From positions 3,472,001-3,536,000 of the forward strand of contig NZ_CP038159.1 in the NCBI RefSeq assembly GCF_004526235.1: a DNA stretch of 64,000 nucleotides, written 5' to 3'. Positions within the stretch are counted from its first letter, which is position 1. Each line of letters opens with the position of its first letter. Origin of the DNA: Sphingobacterium sp. CZ-2 (lineage in GTDB: Bacteria > Bacteroidota > Bacteroidia > Sphingobacteriales > Sphingobacteriaceae). The notes beneath the pieces are model-generated. The model saw nothing but the letters and a program-made list of their open reading frames with translations, had not been told where the DNA came from and searched no databases. This document shows positions 1-8,056 of the stretch, in pieces. The position numbers and the translations under genes are program-made.

Positions 1-340
1 TCAATGCTTGGAGGCATTCCTTCTCAATCTTTTTATTTTCGCGGCTCTGCATGAAAATCAGATTCACATTATGTTCAAGGGCGGTTTGTTGGGCGCCTTC
101 TAGGATCTGTGATTGGAAAGCACTGGATATGTAGGGAATGATCAACCCAATGGAATTACTTTTTCCAGCTTTAAGCCCTTTTGCTGCCAAATTTGGTTTA
201 TAATCAAATTTTTTGACTGCTTGCCGAACACGCTCCTTGGTTTCATCACTGATTTCATAGCTATCATTTAAGGCCCGAGATACCGTAGAAACGGACAATT
301 CCAAGTATTCTGCTTAAGCCTTAAGTGTCATTTTACTCAT
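1..340 (-). pseudogene. LacI-family transcriptional regulator, 5' part with in-frame stop
   Basis: Read on the minus strand from an ATG at 338-340, this encodes the N-terminal DNA-binding region of a LacI/GalR repressor: the helix-turn-helix core LELSVSTVSRALNDSYEIS, a hinge-like stretch ending in KPNLAAKGLKAGKS, then the start of the sugar-binding domain (IGLIIPYISSAFQSQI). It runs off the left edge, so only about 112 codons are visible. Codon 9 is TAA (314-316), inside the first helix where the family usually has Leu (KALAEYL); one T-to-A change of TTA would produce it. The rest of the frame is open. The gene is therefore probably dead, unless the stop is a sequencing error or translation restarts at one of the TTG codons just after it. 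The original role would be sugar-responsive repression. Confidence 0.75.
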
Positions 341-699
341 AGATCCTTCCTCCACCCTATTGTTTTCAGGAACAAGATAACCAATTTACGTTGTACAATT
401 AGCAAATAAATTCCTGGAACAATTCCTTTCTCCACAGTATCTCCATTAGAGAGGAACATCTTAAGGGATTAAGCTAAAAAAAAGACTTTTTTGCCCCCCC
501 AAAAGGGTTATTTAAGAATAAAATAATATCCAGAATTTCCCCAAAAAAAAACAATAAGGTTATATTTGGGGAATATTCTGTAATAAATCAGGTTCAAAAG
601 CGTTGTAATAGATGGATTTCTGAGCATGTATTTGTTTATGGAATGCTAAAAAAACTTATATCTACAAACACTTAAAAAAGATCAATCAAAATTGACATT
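341..699. other. Intergenic region between the LacI remnant and gldL
   Basis: This 359-base AT-rich spacer separates the divergent LacI remnant and gldL. It must hold both promoters, but I see no convincing -33/-7 pair. It contains homopolymer runs (C8 near 494, A9 near 542) and no open frame resembling a protein. Confidence 0.5.
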
Positions 700-1512
700 A
701 TGAGTAAGAAAAAAGACAATTCAAGATGGTTGCATGTTGCCATTTCTTGGGGAGCGAGTATTGTAATTATTGGTGTAATGTTCAAGATCCTTCATATCGG
801 TGGATCATTGGCGAATTACATCATCGGTATCGGCCTAACGGTTGAGGCCTTATTATTCTTTTTAATGGGTTTCAACCCACCTCCAGCAGAACCAGATTGG
901 GCTAAGGTTTATCCAGAATTGGATGACAACTTCCAAGGTGAATTGCCAAACAGATCCGTTCAGGTTGTTAACCAACAATCAGGACCGTCTGCTACTGCAG
1001 CATTGGACAAAATGTTCTCGGACGCACAGATCGAACCTGCAACAATCGAAAACCTGGGCAGGGGATTGCGTGATTTTGGCGAAAAAGTTTCCGCTATCAA
1101 CCGTATTTCTGATGTGTCTTTGGCAACTGATGAATTTGCACAGAAATTACGCCTAGCTACTTCCAAATTTGATGGTCTAAGCGTTGCTTTTGAAAAAGCA
1201 TCGGCTAATTTGGTGGCCTTGTCCAATACCAATTCTGATACCAGCAATTATCAAGAACAGGTAACTCAATTAACCAGTAACCTGCGTCAATTGAACAGTA
1301 TGTATGAAAAAGAACTGCGCGAATCGTCTTCGCACTTGCAGTCCATGAATAGTTTCTATGAGAATTTAAGCTTTACGATGAAAAACTTCAACGAGTCTAT
1401 TGATGATTCCAAAGCATTCAAAGATGAAGTGAACAAGTTGGCGAAAAACCTGAATGCATTAAATGCTATCTATGGCAATATGTTGACAGCCATGAACCAA
1501 CCAAGAGTATAA
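700..1512 (+). CDS. gldL: GldL, inner-membrane motor protein of the type IX secretion/gliding system
   Basis: GldL forms, with GldM, the proton-driven inner-membrane motor that powers type IX secretion and, where present, gliding. The 270-residue protein has the family layout: a short basic N-terminus, two membrane helices (about residues 12-31 and 37-58) and a long cytoplasmic helical domain rich in Asn, Ser and Leu. A glutamate sits inside the second helix at residue 49, the place of the glutamate known to be essential in Flavobacterium GldL, and Lys29 lies near the end of helix 1. The start is the ATG at 700. gldM begins 30 bases downstream, so the two are almost certainly co-transcribed. 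What is odd is that gldK and gldN, usually in the same operon, lie on the opposite strand just downstream. Confidence 0.93.
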   Translation: MSKKKDNSRWLHVAISWGASIVIIGVMFKILHIGGSLANYIIGIGLTVEALLFFLMGFNPPPAEPDWAKVYPELDDNFQGELPNRSVQVVNQQSGPSATAALDKMFSDAQIEPATIENLGRGLRDFGEKVSAINRISDVSLATDEFAQKLRLATSKFDGLSVAFEKASANLVALSNTNSDTSNYQEQVTQLTSNLRQLNSMYEKELRESSSHLQSMNSFYENLSFTMKNFNESIDDSKAFKDEVNKLAKNLNALNAIYGNMLTAMNQPRV

Positions 1513-1542
1513 TTCATCCACGTAAAACTTAAAACCTACAAA

Positions 1543-3075
1543 ATGGCATTAGGAAGAGAGACGCCAAGGCAGCGGATGATCAATATCTTGTATTTGGTCT
1601 TGCTAGCCTTGCTTGCATTAAATGTACCGGATTCCATATTGGATGCATTCAAGAACATCAACAACAGTTTAGAAACATCCAAATCGAATGTTAACAATTC
1701 GGTTCAGCAATTATTCACCGCTTTTGAAAGCACCAAATTAAAAGATGAGCCTGGACGTGCAAAGCCAATCTATGATAAGGCAAAAAGCGCATCGGCCATC
1801 ATCAACGATCTTAATCAGTACATCAACAGTATTAAAGAAGAATTCGTCAATCAAGGCGGAGGATATGACGAGAATACAGGAGATCTGAAAATGCGCGAGA
1901 ATGAAGATATCGCTGTAAATATGATGATCAACCAAAAGAAGGGTACAGAACTAAAGGATAAAATAAACCAAACAAGAGCAAAACTTTTGGCTCTATTGAC
2001 ACCAGAAGAACAGAAATCTGTTTCGTTTTCCTTGGAGGCGAATGACCCAGAAAAACCGGTGAACGGAAAACGCAAATGGGAGGAAATCAATTTTGGAAGC
2101 GGAACGCCTTTGACAGCTGCGATGACCATCTTGACAAAGATTCAAACAGATGCTCAAAATGCAGAATCAGATATGGTAAAACTGATCTTGGGCAAAATGG
2201 ACCAAGCGGTAGTGAACTTGGATAAGTTTGCAGCGGTTGCTGTTGCTCCTACCTCCTATCTTGTACAAGGCCAACCCTACACAGCAGAAGTATTCTTGAC
2301 GGCATCCGATTCCAAATCACAGCCGAGCATTAGTGTCAATGGCGCTAATCTGGACGTGCAAGATGGAAAAGGTATCTATCGAGTAAACACCAGCCAAGAA
2401 GGGATCTTTACCTGGTCAGGTATCATCAAAGTGAAGCAAACCGATGGCTCGATCAAGGAATACCGTACGCCAGCTCAGACTTACCAAGTATCGAGACCTT
2501 CGGCAGTAGTATCTCCGGATAAGATGAACGTATTGTATATCGGTGTAAATAACCCTATTTCGGTTTCGGCACCAGGAACACCAACCAATAAAATCAAGGT
2601 GAGCATGAGTGGTGGAAGCCTTTCAGGAAGCGGCGGAAAGTATAATGTCCGTGTAAGTTCTCCTGGAACAGCGAAGATCACGGTATCGGCAGAGGTAGCT
2701 CCGGGCAAGAATCAGATATTAAGTTCTACGGATTTCCGTGTGAAACGTATCCCTGATCCTATCGCGCAGTTTGCCGGTAAAACTGGAGGATCCATGCCAA
2801 CCGTATCGATCAAGGCACAGAATGCTATTTTTGCTAAATTGGATAACTTTGATTTTGACGCATCCTTCAAGGTGACCAAATTCTCCTTGATCATTGCGAA
2901 ACCAAGGGCTGATGCGATTGTATTGTCCACCTCTGGAAACCAATTGAGTTCTTCCATGCGCTCGGCCATCAATGGTATTGGACCAGGAACAAGGGTTATC
3001 TTCGATAATATTATCGCAGTAGGACCTGATGGAACTCCAAGACAATTGAATGCAGTTGCATTGACTGCTAATTAA
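1543..3075 (+). CDS. gldM: GldM, periplasm-spanning partner of the GldL motor
   Basis: GldM has one N-terminal membrane helix (about residues 13-28, following MALGRETPRQRM) and a large periplasmic part that reaches towards the GldK/GldN ring; it carries motor force to the T9SS translocon. The 510-residue length is normal. The opening motif GRETPRQRMINILYLVLLAL is highly characteristic. The periplasmic part begins helical and then becomes beta-rich domains (for example PTSYLVQGQPYTAEVFL and the C-terminal stretch ending GTPRQLNAVALTAN). It is the second gene of a two-gene unit with gldL and ends 19 bases before a strong bidirectional hairpin. Confidence is high from both sequence and context. 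Confidence 0.95.
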   Translation: MALGRETPRQRMINILYLVLLALLALNVPDSILDAFKNINNSLETSKSNVNNSVQQLFTAFESTKLKDEPGRAKPIYDKAKSASAIINDLNQYINSIKEEFVNQGGGYDENTGDLKMRENEDIAVNMMINQKKGTELKDKINQTRAKLLALLTPEEQKSVSFSLEANDPEKPVNGKRKWEEINFGSGTPLTAAMTILTKIQTDAQNAESDMVKLILGKMDQAVVNLDKFAAVAVAPTSYLVQGQPYTAEVFLTASDSKSQPSISVNGANLDVQDGKGIYRVNTSQEGIFTWSGIIKVKQTDGSIKEYRTPAQTYQVSRPSAVVSPDKMNVLYIGVNNPISVSAPGTPTNKIKVSMSGGSLSGSGGKYNVRVSSPGTAKITVSAEVAPGKNQILSSTDFRVKRIPDPIAQFAGKTGGSMPTVSIKAQNAIFAKLDNFDFDASFKVTKFSLIIAKPRADAIVLSTSGNQLSSSMRSAINGIGPGTRVIFDNIIAVGPDGTPRQLNAVALTAN

Positions 3076-3093
3076 TAGCAAATAAAACACATA

Positions 3094-3132
3094 AAAAAAC
3101 GCCAACCATAATTGAATGGTTGGCGTTTTTTT
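3094..3132. terminator. Bidirectional hairpin terminator between gldM and gldN
   Basis: A perfect inverted repeat (AAAAAACGCCAACCA at 3094-3108 and its complement at 3117-3131) with an 8-base loop is flanked by A and T runs, so it can work as an intrinsic terminator for gldLM on the plus strand and for gldKN on the minus strand, which converge here. Confidence 0.9.
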
Positions 3133-3144
3133 ATGTGTATTTTT

Positions 3145-4245
3145 TTAATAGGTTCCTTCCTGTAATTGTTGTTGTTGCTCCTGAAGTTGTTGTTGCTGTT
3201 GTTGCAATTGCTGTTCTCTCTGTTCTCTTCTTAAACGCTGTTGCTGTTCTTCCTGCTGCAATTGTTCCTTCAGACGTTTCTCTTCCTCCTCCAGTTTAAG
3301 ATCCTGCTCATGCCCTTCTAAATTCTCTGCCTTCACCCCTTTTGGATTCTTCCAAAGTTTCTTTTTATAGGCTTCCAATTTATCCTCGATGGCTTGTGAA
3401 CCATCCATCATGGTACTATCTGCACTAGCCAATTCAGCCTGTTGCAACATACCTGGTGAAGATTCGCGGATGATCTTACTTGCAAATTTACGCTGAACAA
3501 ACAAGTCATCCATCGTCATATCATACAGCCCCTTATCTGGATCGGAAACATCGACTTTTACCAAGGCGTAACGTAACTGTGGGAAATACAACCAGAATGC
3601 TGGAGTGGAACCTACAGAAGTCGCTAATTCAGCTGAGGTGGTGATATCCATCAGTGGCGCGACGCCAATAATACGGGTTTCCAATCTTCCTCTCTGTTTA
3701 TCAAAGAAGATATCCTCTTTGATACGGAATTTGGTCACGCGCTCAGGATTGAATTCATTCAGGGTCATCCTGGAATCGATCTGATTACCTTCATCATCAA
3801 AAATCGGAACGAGAACACTATCGGCAAATCTTGCCATACCTTCTCTGGCAGAAAGCTTTCCTTTGAAAGAATCATCCTCAGGACTATATGGTGTTAATTT
3901 ACCTTGCTCAATAGATTTCATGATCACTTCCATTAAGGAATTGCCTGGAACCGCATATATAAAATTACGATCATCTTTCAGATCTATATCACGCCATACG
4001 CGTTTGTAAAAACGGATATTCTTTACATTCACTTCCGGAAAAGCAAAAGGAACTGCATCTTCCAGGTTATTCACTTGGAAGAACCCATCCGTAGTCGGGA
4101 TGGTATCCATTAGTGGTTCTCCCTGAACGACCGCTTGGGTCTGGATAGTCTGCAATGCCGTACTATCAGGTATGGTATCAATCGTCTGGGCGATCAATGG
4201 GCTAACTCCCATTGTAACTGCCACTAACATAAGCCATTTTTTCAT
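3145..4245 (-). CDS. gldN: GldN, periplasmic ring component of the type IX secretion system, with Gln-rich tail
   Basis: GldN forms, with the lipoprotein GldK, the periplasmic ring bound to the outer membrane in T9SS. The body matches the family: an N-terminal signal peptide (MKKWLMLVAVTMGVSPLIAQ), the region VKNIRFYKRVWRDIDL, then FRIKEDIFFDKQRGRLETRI and FWLYFPQLRYALV. I chose the ATG at 4243-4245 because it gives a clean signal peptide; in-frame ATGs lie 12 and 21 bases upstream. The frame gives 366 residues, longer than typical because the last 60 or so residues are an unusual Glu/Gln-rich coiled-coil-like tail with Gln runs. It follows gldK by 33 bases on the same strand, without gldL and gldM between them. 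Confidence 0.9.
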   Translation of the reverse strand: MKKWLMLVAVTMGVSPLIAQTIDTIPDSTALQTIQTQAVVQGEPLMDTIPTTDGFFQVNNLEDAVPFAFPEVNVKNIRFYKRVWRDIDLKDDRNFIYAVPGNSLMEVIMKSIEQGKLTPYSPEDDSFKGKLSAREGMARFADSVLVPIFDDEGNQIDSRMTLNEFNPERVTKFRIKEDIFFDKQRGRLETRIIGVAPLMDITTSAELATSVGSTPAFWLYFPQLRYALVKVDVSDPDKGLYDMTMDDLFVQRKFASKIIRESSPGMLQQAELASADSTMMDGSQAIEDKLEAYKKKLWKNPKGVKAENLEGHEQDLKLEEEEKRLKEQLQQEEQQQRLRREQREQQLQQQQQQLQEQQQQLQEGTY

Positions 4246-4278
4246 CTTACAAATCATTTTAATCATCAACAGGCCTTA

Positions 4279-5565
4279 TTAATATTTTCTGGTCTTACTT
4301 TGCGAGGTAGGCATTTCAAATGCCGACATCACACAACGGAAACCAATATAGGAATGTGGTTCGTAATCCACGGAATAGTTACGGGTTTCGCTGTTCAGCT
4401 GTTCACCGTTATCTTTCCATGATCCGCCACGAACTACTTTACGTTTAAGGGCATCTGCATCTTCCTCATCTGCATCATATAACAATACCGGGTTCAGGTC
4501 ATTCACAAAAGCTACAGCCGACGGACTGAAAGCATCCAATGTCCATTCTGAAACATTACCTGCCATATTATAAATGCCAAAAGCATTCGGTTGGTAGGAT
4601 TTTACCGGCAATGTAAAGGTTGCTCCATCTCGTGAATAAGTACCCTCGCCTTGCTTGTAGTTGACTGCCAATTTCTCTTTTCCATTATCACCATCAATGG
4701 TCATTCTTTTACCCACAATAGTATCTCTAGGATCGATCTTACCTTCAGCAGCATATTGCCATTGTGCTTCGGTAGGCAAACTGAATGTCAATTGATAACC
4801 GCTCAGATACGAATTCTTCATCACATTGGCCATCATTTCCTTTCCTCTCCAATCGGTAAAGGCACGGGCTTGGCGCCAAGTAACCCCGATTACCGGATAG
4901 TAATCAAATGATTGGTGCGTGAAGTAATTCGCATCTAAAGAAGTTAGTTGCGCATTCGGGAAATCTTTTGACCAGATATCCTCGGCAGGCATTACCGAGA
5001 CTGTTTCTGTAACATATTCCTTTTTAAGATTTCCTTTGGTTTTCAGGTAAGAAAAACGGTATTGTACGATTTCTGGATTCAGAGCTCTATTAGAACCTTT
5101 CAATTCCAACATGGGTGCCAACTTCTCTGCAATAACGGGATCCTTACTTTTCCAAAGTGGAGAAATACGTTTCACCTTTTTCCAATCGATACGTTTGCTT
5201 GTACCATCCTCACTAGCGATATCCAAAAAGTATTGATCATCCTGTAAATAATCGGTAACAGCGATGGAATCGGCTACCCAATTCACGAACTCACGGTATT
5301 GTTTGTTGGTTACCTCCGTTTCATCAATAAAGAATGCACTAAGACTCACATTCTTACCAACATTTCCGCTATCTAATGACCCTTTGAACAGAATAGTACC
5401 AGATGGAACATACACCATACCCGGAGGCGCTGGTAGTTTCCCTCCCTTAAAGGCAGATACCTTCGGTGCATTGTATAGGTTTCCAGATGAAGAACATCCG
5501 ACGACACCTAACAGTATAGCCAAACAAAATGTGCTATAAAGCTGACTTAGGAACAGTCTTTTCAT
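4279..5565 (-). CDS. gldK: GldK, SUMF1-fold lipoprotein of the type IX secretion system
   Basis: GldK is the outer-membrane-anchored lipoprotein that builds the GldK/GldN ring of T9SS. The 428-residue protein starts with a lipoprotein signal ending in LGVVGC (lipidated Cys24). It then has a formylglycine-generating-enzyme-like (SUMF1) fold: ALSAFFIDETEVTNKQYREFV near the start, PVIGVTWRQARAFTDW in the middle, and the end signature GNVSEWTLDAF, RGGSWKDN and YIGFRCVMS. In GldK this fold is structural rather than catalytic. It is followed on the same strand by gldN. An outer-membrane barrel gene lies 58 bases upstream and may belong to the same unit. Confidence 0.93.
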   Translation of the reverse strand: MKRLFLSQLYSTFCLAILLGVVGCSSSGNLYNAPKVSAFKGGKLPAPPGMVYVPSGTILFKGSLDSGNVGKNVSLSAFFIDETEVTNKQYREFVNWVADSIAVTDYLQDDQYFLDIASEDGTSKRIDWKKVKRISPLWKSKDPVIAEKLAPMLELKGSNRALNPEIVQYRFSYLKTKGNLKKEYVTETVSVMPAEDIWSKDFPNAQLTSLDANYFTHQSFDYYPVIGVTWRQARAFTDWRGKEMMANVMKNSYLSGYQLTFSLPTEAQWQYAAEGKIDPRDTIVGKRMTIDGDNGKEKLAVNYKQGEGTYSRDGATFTLPVKSYQPNAFGIYNMAGNVSEWTLDAFSPSAVAFVNDLNPVLLYDADEEDADALKRKVVRGGSWKDNGEQLNSETRNYSVDYEPHSYIGFRCVMSAFEMPTSQSKTRKY

Positions 5566-5623
5566 ATTATCTATTTATTGTTGTTGTTTTGTTATTTATA
5601 TATCTGATCAGCAAATTATCTTA

Positions 5624-6313
5624 TTATTTTCTGTGGAATAGCGCGTATTTCAGTCCTAGGGATATGTAAGAATATTGATCGTTCTTTTTATTAACAACAG
5701 CATCTAAGTTATCCTTCGTCGTGATGGTATGTTGGTAATTGATGTTTACCGCCCACTGTGGTCCATATAGGGTTCTTCCAATAGGAATATCGATTCCGAC
5801 ATTTACCGGAACAACAAAATGAAATCCGGTAAGATCATCGGAGATATGACCTCCTTGAGAAATAACTCCAGCTTCATATTCTGGAGTGATGCTGGCTTTA
5901 ATATTATTTTTCATGAATCCTGCTCCGGCCCCTACGTATACATTGGCTAAAATTTTATTAAATGTACTGGCTTGAAGGTTATAATAGCTGTAATTGTCAG
6001 ACAGATTCATGAATTGACCAGCTCTTACTTTAGCATTTGCATTAAATGCCCAATAATCATTTTTGAATTCACTTAAATATCCATGACCCTTTAGTGCTCC
6101 TCTTTCAGCATGTACACCAACCGATACAAAAGGGGTAATCAACCCATCAACATCTATATGACCTGCAAATTGTGCTTCTACGTTTGCTAAATCAGTTAGG
6201 TTGATGGTAGGACCTCCGCCAATTCCCACGCTGATTGGGCGAGTAAATTGTGCTTGAGCGGATTTAAAGCTACATGCAGCTAGGACAAGTAACGAAAAAA
6301 TGGTTTTTTTCAT
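5624..6313 (-). CDS. Outer-membrane beta-barrel family protein
   Basis: This 229-residue protein has a signal peptide (about residues 1-21, cut after AQA) followed by alternating short strands ending in aromatic residues, typical of an 8-10 strand outer-membrane barrel. The sequence ends in SLGLKYALFHRK, a barrel-like C-terminus. It is rich in Gly/Asn turns (GIGGGPTINLTD, YVGAGAGFMKNN). It lies directly upstream of gldK on the same strand with a 58-base gap, where many Bacteroidota have a PorP/SprF gene, but it lacks the length (about 300-330) and motifs I would expect of PorP/SprF, so I leave it as a generic barrel. A role in the T9SS or as a porin is inference. Confidence 0.6.
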   Translation of the reverse strand: MKKTIFSLLVLAACSFKSAQAQFTRPISVGIGGGPTINLTDLANVEAQFAGHIDVDGLITPFVSVGVHAERGALKGHGYLSEFKNDYWAFNANAKVRAGQFMNLSDNYSYYNLQASTFNKILANVYVGAGAGFMKNNIKASITPEYEAGVISQGGHISDDLTGFHFVVPVNVGIDIPIGRTLYGPQWAVNINYQHTITTKDNLDAVVNKKNDQYSYISLGLKYALFHRK

Positions 6314-6660
6314 ATTTCGGAATTATTTATTAGTAAAAAACTTACTTTATTAAAAGAGACGCAATTTACACCCATTTATTGTAAGTTCTATAAATAAGGG
6401 ATACAATTTTATACAGTTAAAAAAATTATCGCCAATTCTTGCAACAAGAATCTTACCAAAAAAGATTATTGTAATGGTTATTAAATAATAGTTAAAAAGT
6501 ATTTAATCTTTTTGTAAAAAATTAACAATTAATAGTTGGCTACAACAGTATTGGTCTAGGTATTTGGGTTTAAAAAAGGATTAATACTTATTTTTTGAAG
6601 TTAAATTTATAATTCATTAAAAATACATATTTTTAGCCTAAACGAATATTATCCTATCAT
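6314..6660. other. AT-rich divergent intergenic region
   Basis: This 347-base spacer separates two divergent reading directions. It is very AT-rich, with several A/T homopolymer runs, and must contain the promoters of the barrel/gldK unit and of the GNAT remnant. I see no exact TAnnTTTG motif at a sensible distance and no coding potential or clear hairpin. Confidence 0.5.
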
Positions 6661-7143
6661 ATGCCATTTAAAGCGAATTATCAAGACATCCCTGCAGAAC
6701 GCTATCAATACCTACGCATAAAATGTGGTCTTTCCAAAAAATCTGATGAAGCCGTTGCCATCGGCCTTAAAAATTCCCTATGTAGTGTGGCCATCATCCA
6801 TACCGGTCAATCCAATGAAATCATTGGAATGGGTAGAATAGTAGGTGATGCTGGATGCCATTGTTTAGTAGTGGATATATGCGTCCTCCCAGATTATCAG
6901 GGAAAAGGGTTGGGGAAATTGATTATGCAAAAGCTCGATGAATTCATTGTTGTGCATCTTCCTCCTTCTTGTTATGTTTCCTTAATTGCTGATGGCAAAT
7001 CCCATGAACTTGATTCCAACGAAAATTTTAAAACAGCAATTCCTAAAAAGCCAAAAATACCTAGTTCTACCAGAACAATTGAAAAGAGCGGAGGAAATGG
7101 AGGCAAAACTTGCCGACACAAAAACTGGTGTTCCTGCAGTTAG
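6661..7143 (+). pseudogene. GNAT N-acetyltransferase, broken C-terminus
   Basis: The first 117 or so codons encode a normal GNAT acetyltransferase: a beta strand IIGMGRIVGD, the catalytic-core strand LVVDICVLPDYQG and the acetyl-CoA-binding loop QGKGLGKLIMQKL, then [13 protein letters not shown]. After that the family should continue with a short FGF-type strand and finish; here the frame instead reads into low-complexity residues ([19 protein letters not shown]) that are the out-of-frame reading of a TlpA-type thioredoxin gene. If one base is dropped in the A5 run near 7045, NFKTAIPK would join SQKYLVL, which looks like a GNAT end. So a frameshift plus a deletion, or a deletion junction alone, destroyed the 3' end. 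Confidence 0.6.
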
Positions 7144-7543
7144 CTTTAGTTATCCTGATGTGAATGGCAAAACTGTTTCCTTAAAGGATCTTAAAGGAAA
7201 GGTTGTATTGGTAGACCTTTGGGCAACTTGGTGTGGACCTTGTCGTGCAGAAGAACCATATTGGGAGAAATTGAATGAAGAATATGCAGGAAAACCTATA
7301 GCTTTTGTAGGTATTTCTGTTGATTCGGATAAAGATAAATGGCTTACCTATATGAAAGAAAAGAACGCGAAAGGTTTACAGCTCCATTCGGGTGTAGACA
7401 ACGTATTATCTAAAGCCTATAAAGTAGATGGAATCCCTCGTTACATCCTTATCGATAAAGCTGGGAACTTGATCACTGCAGATAGTCCTCGTCCTTCAGA
7501 TCCTAAACTTAAGGAACTATTGGAAGTTTGGATAAAAAAATAA
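6986..7543 (+). pseudogene. TlpA-like thioredoxin domain protein, 5'-truncated
   Basis: From about 7080 onward the frame encodes a TlpA/ResA-type thioredoxin domain: [20 protein letters not shown], the redox motif [15 protein letters not shown] (CGPC), [13 protein letters not shown] and the cis-proline region [15 protein letters not shown]. Relatives in this phylum are exported proteins with a signal peptide and often an N-terminal DUF4369 domain. Here there is neither; the frame opens inside the preceding GNAT gene, which is in another frame. The likely history is a deletion that removed the 5' half of the thioredoxin gene and fused the remainder to the GNAT gene. If translated from an internal start it would give a cytoplasmic thioredoxin fold, which cannot be excluded. 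Confidence 0.65.
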
Positions 7544-7570
7544 GTTTGTTGTTTGTTACATAATAGCTGT

Positions 7571-7598
7571 GGAGGTGCTTTAGGGTGCCTCCTTTTTT
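7571..7598 (+). terminator. Hairpin terminator after the thioredoxin remnant
   Basis: GGAGGTGC (7571-7578) pairs with GTGCCTCC (7585-7592), using two G-T pairs, around a 6-base loop, and is followed by TTTTTT. This is a classic intrinsic terminator for the plus strand, 28 bases after the stop codon. Confidence 0.75.
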
Positions 7599-7624
7599 AT
7601 TATCTTTATACAAAACAACATCCT

Positions 7625-8005
7625 ATGAACCAAAGAGAAGAAATTGTCAGGAATTATATACAAGCATACAATAATTTTGACGTAGAAGGCATGGTACAGC
7701 ATTTTTCAGAAGATGTCGTATTTGAAAATATCCAAAATGGTGTAACCACAGATTCCCTGGAAGGAATAGAAGCGTTCAAAGAACAGGCAGAATCCGCTAA
7801 ATCATTTTTTGAAGACCGGGAACAGGTCATATCAGAATTGCATGAATCCTCTAACCTGATTGAAGTCCGCATCCAATATACCGCAAGCCTAGCCATGGAT
7901 ATCTCCGATACCATGAAACAAGGCGATAAGATTGAATTAGCTGGAAAGTCCTATTTCTATTTTAATGATCAGAATCAAGTGGTAAAATTACAAGACCTTA
8001 GTTGA
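7625..8005 (+). CDS. SnoaL/NTF2-like domain protein
   Basis: A 126-residue single-domain protein with the pattern of the NTF2/SnoaL-like fold: an N-terminal helix (REEIVRNYIQAYNNFDVEGMVQHF) followed by the strand SEDVVFENI, a helix EGIEAFKEQAESAKSFF, and the curved sheet strands ending YFYFNDQNQVVKLQDL. Such proteins are small enzymes or ligand-binding folds, and nothing here fixes the substrate. I chose the ATG at 7625 because it begins the fold exactly; the frame is open upstream across the terminator hairpin. It stands alone between a terminator and a convergent reductase gene. Confidence 0.65.
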   Translation: MNQREEIVRNYIQAYNNFDVEGMVQHFSEDVVFENIQNGVTTDSLEGIEAFKEQAESAKSFFEDREQVISELHESSNLIEVRIQYTASLAMDISDTMKQGDKIELAGKSYFYFNDQNQVVKLQDLS

Positions 8006-8056
8006 TTTTAAGATCTTGTAATTACAAATGCAGCTTTTGATTAATGTAGCATTTAA

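Noticed and set aside
4279..5565. True formylglycine-generating enzyme to activate the sulfatase at 29027
   Set aside because: The SUMF1-fold protein is a lipoprotein in GldK context with no clear catalytic cysteine pair, so it is GldK, not a sulfatase maturase.
5624..6313. PorP/SprF-type T9SS outer-membrane protein
   Set aside because: Position next to gldK fits, but length (229) and sequence lack PorP/SprF features, so only a generic barrel call is given.
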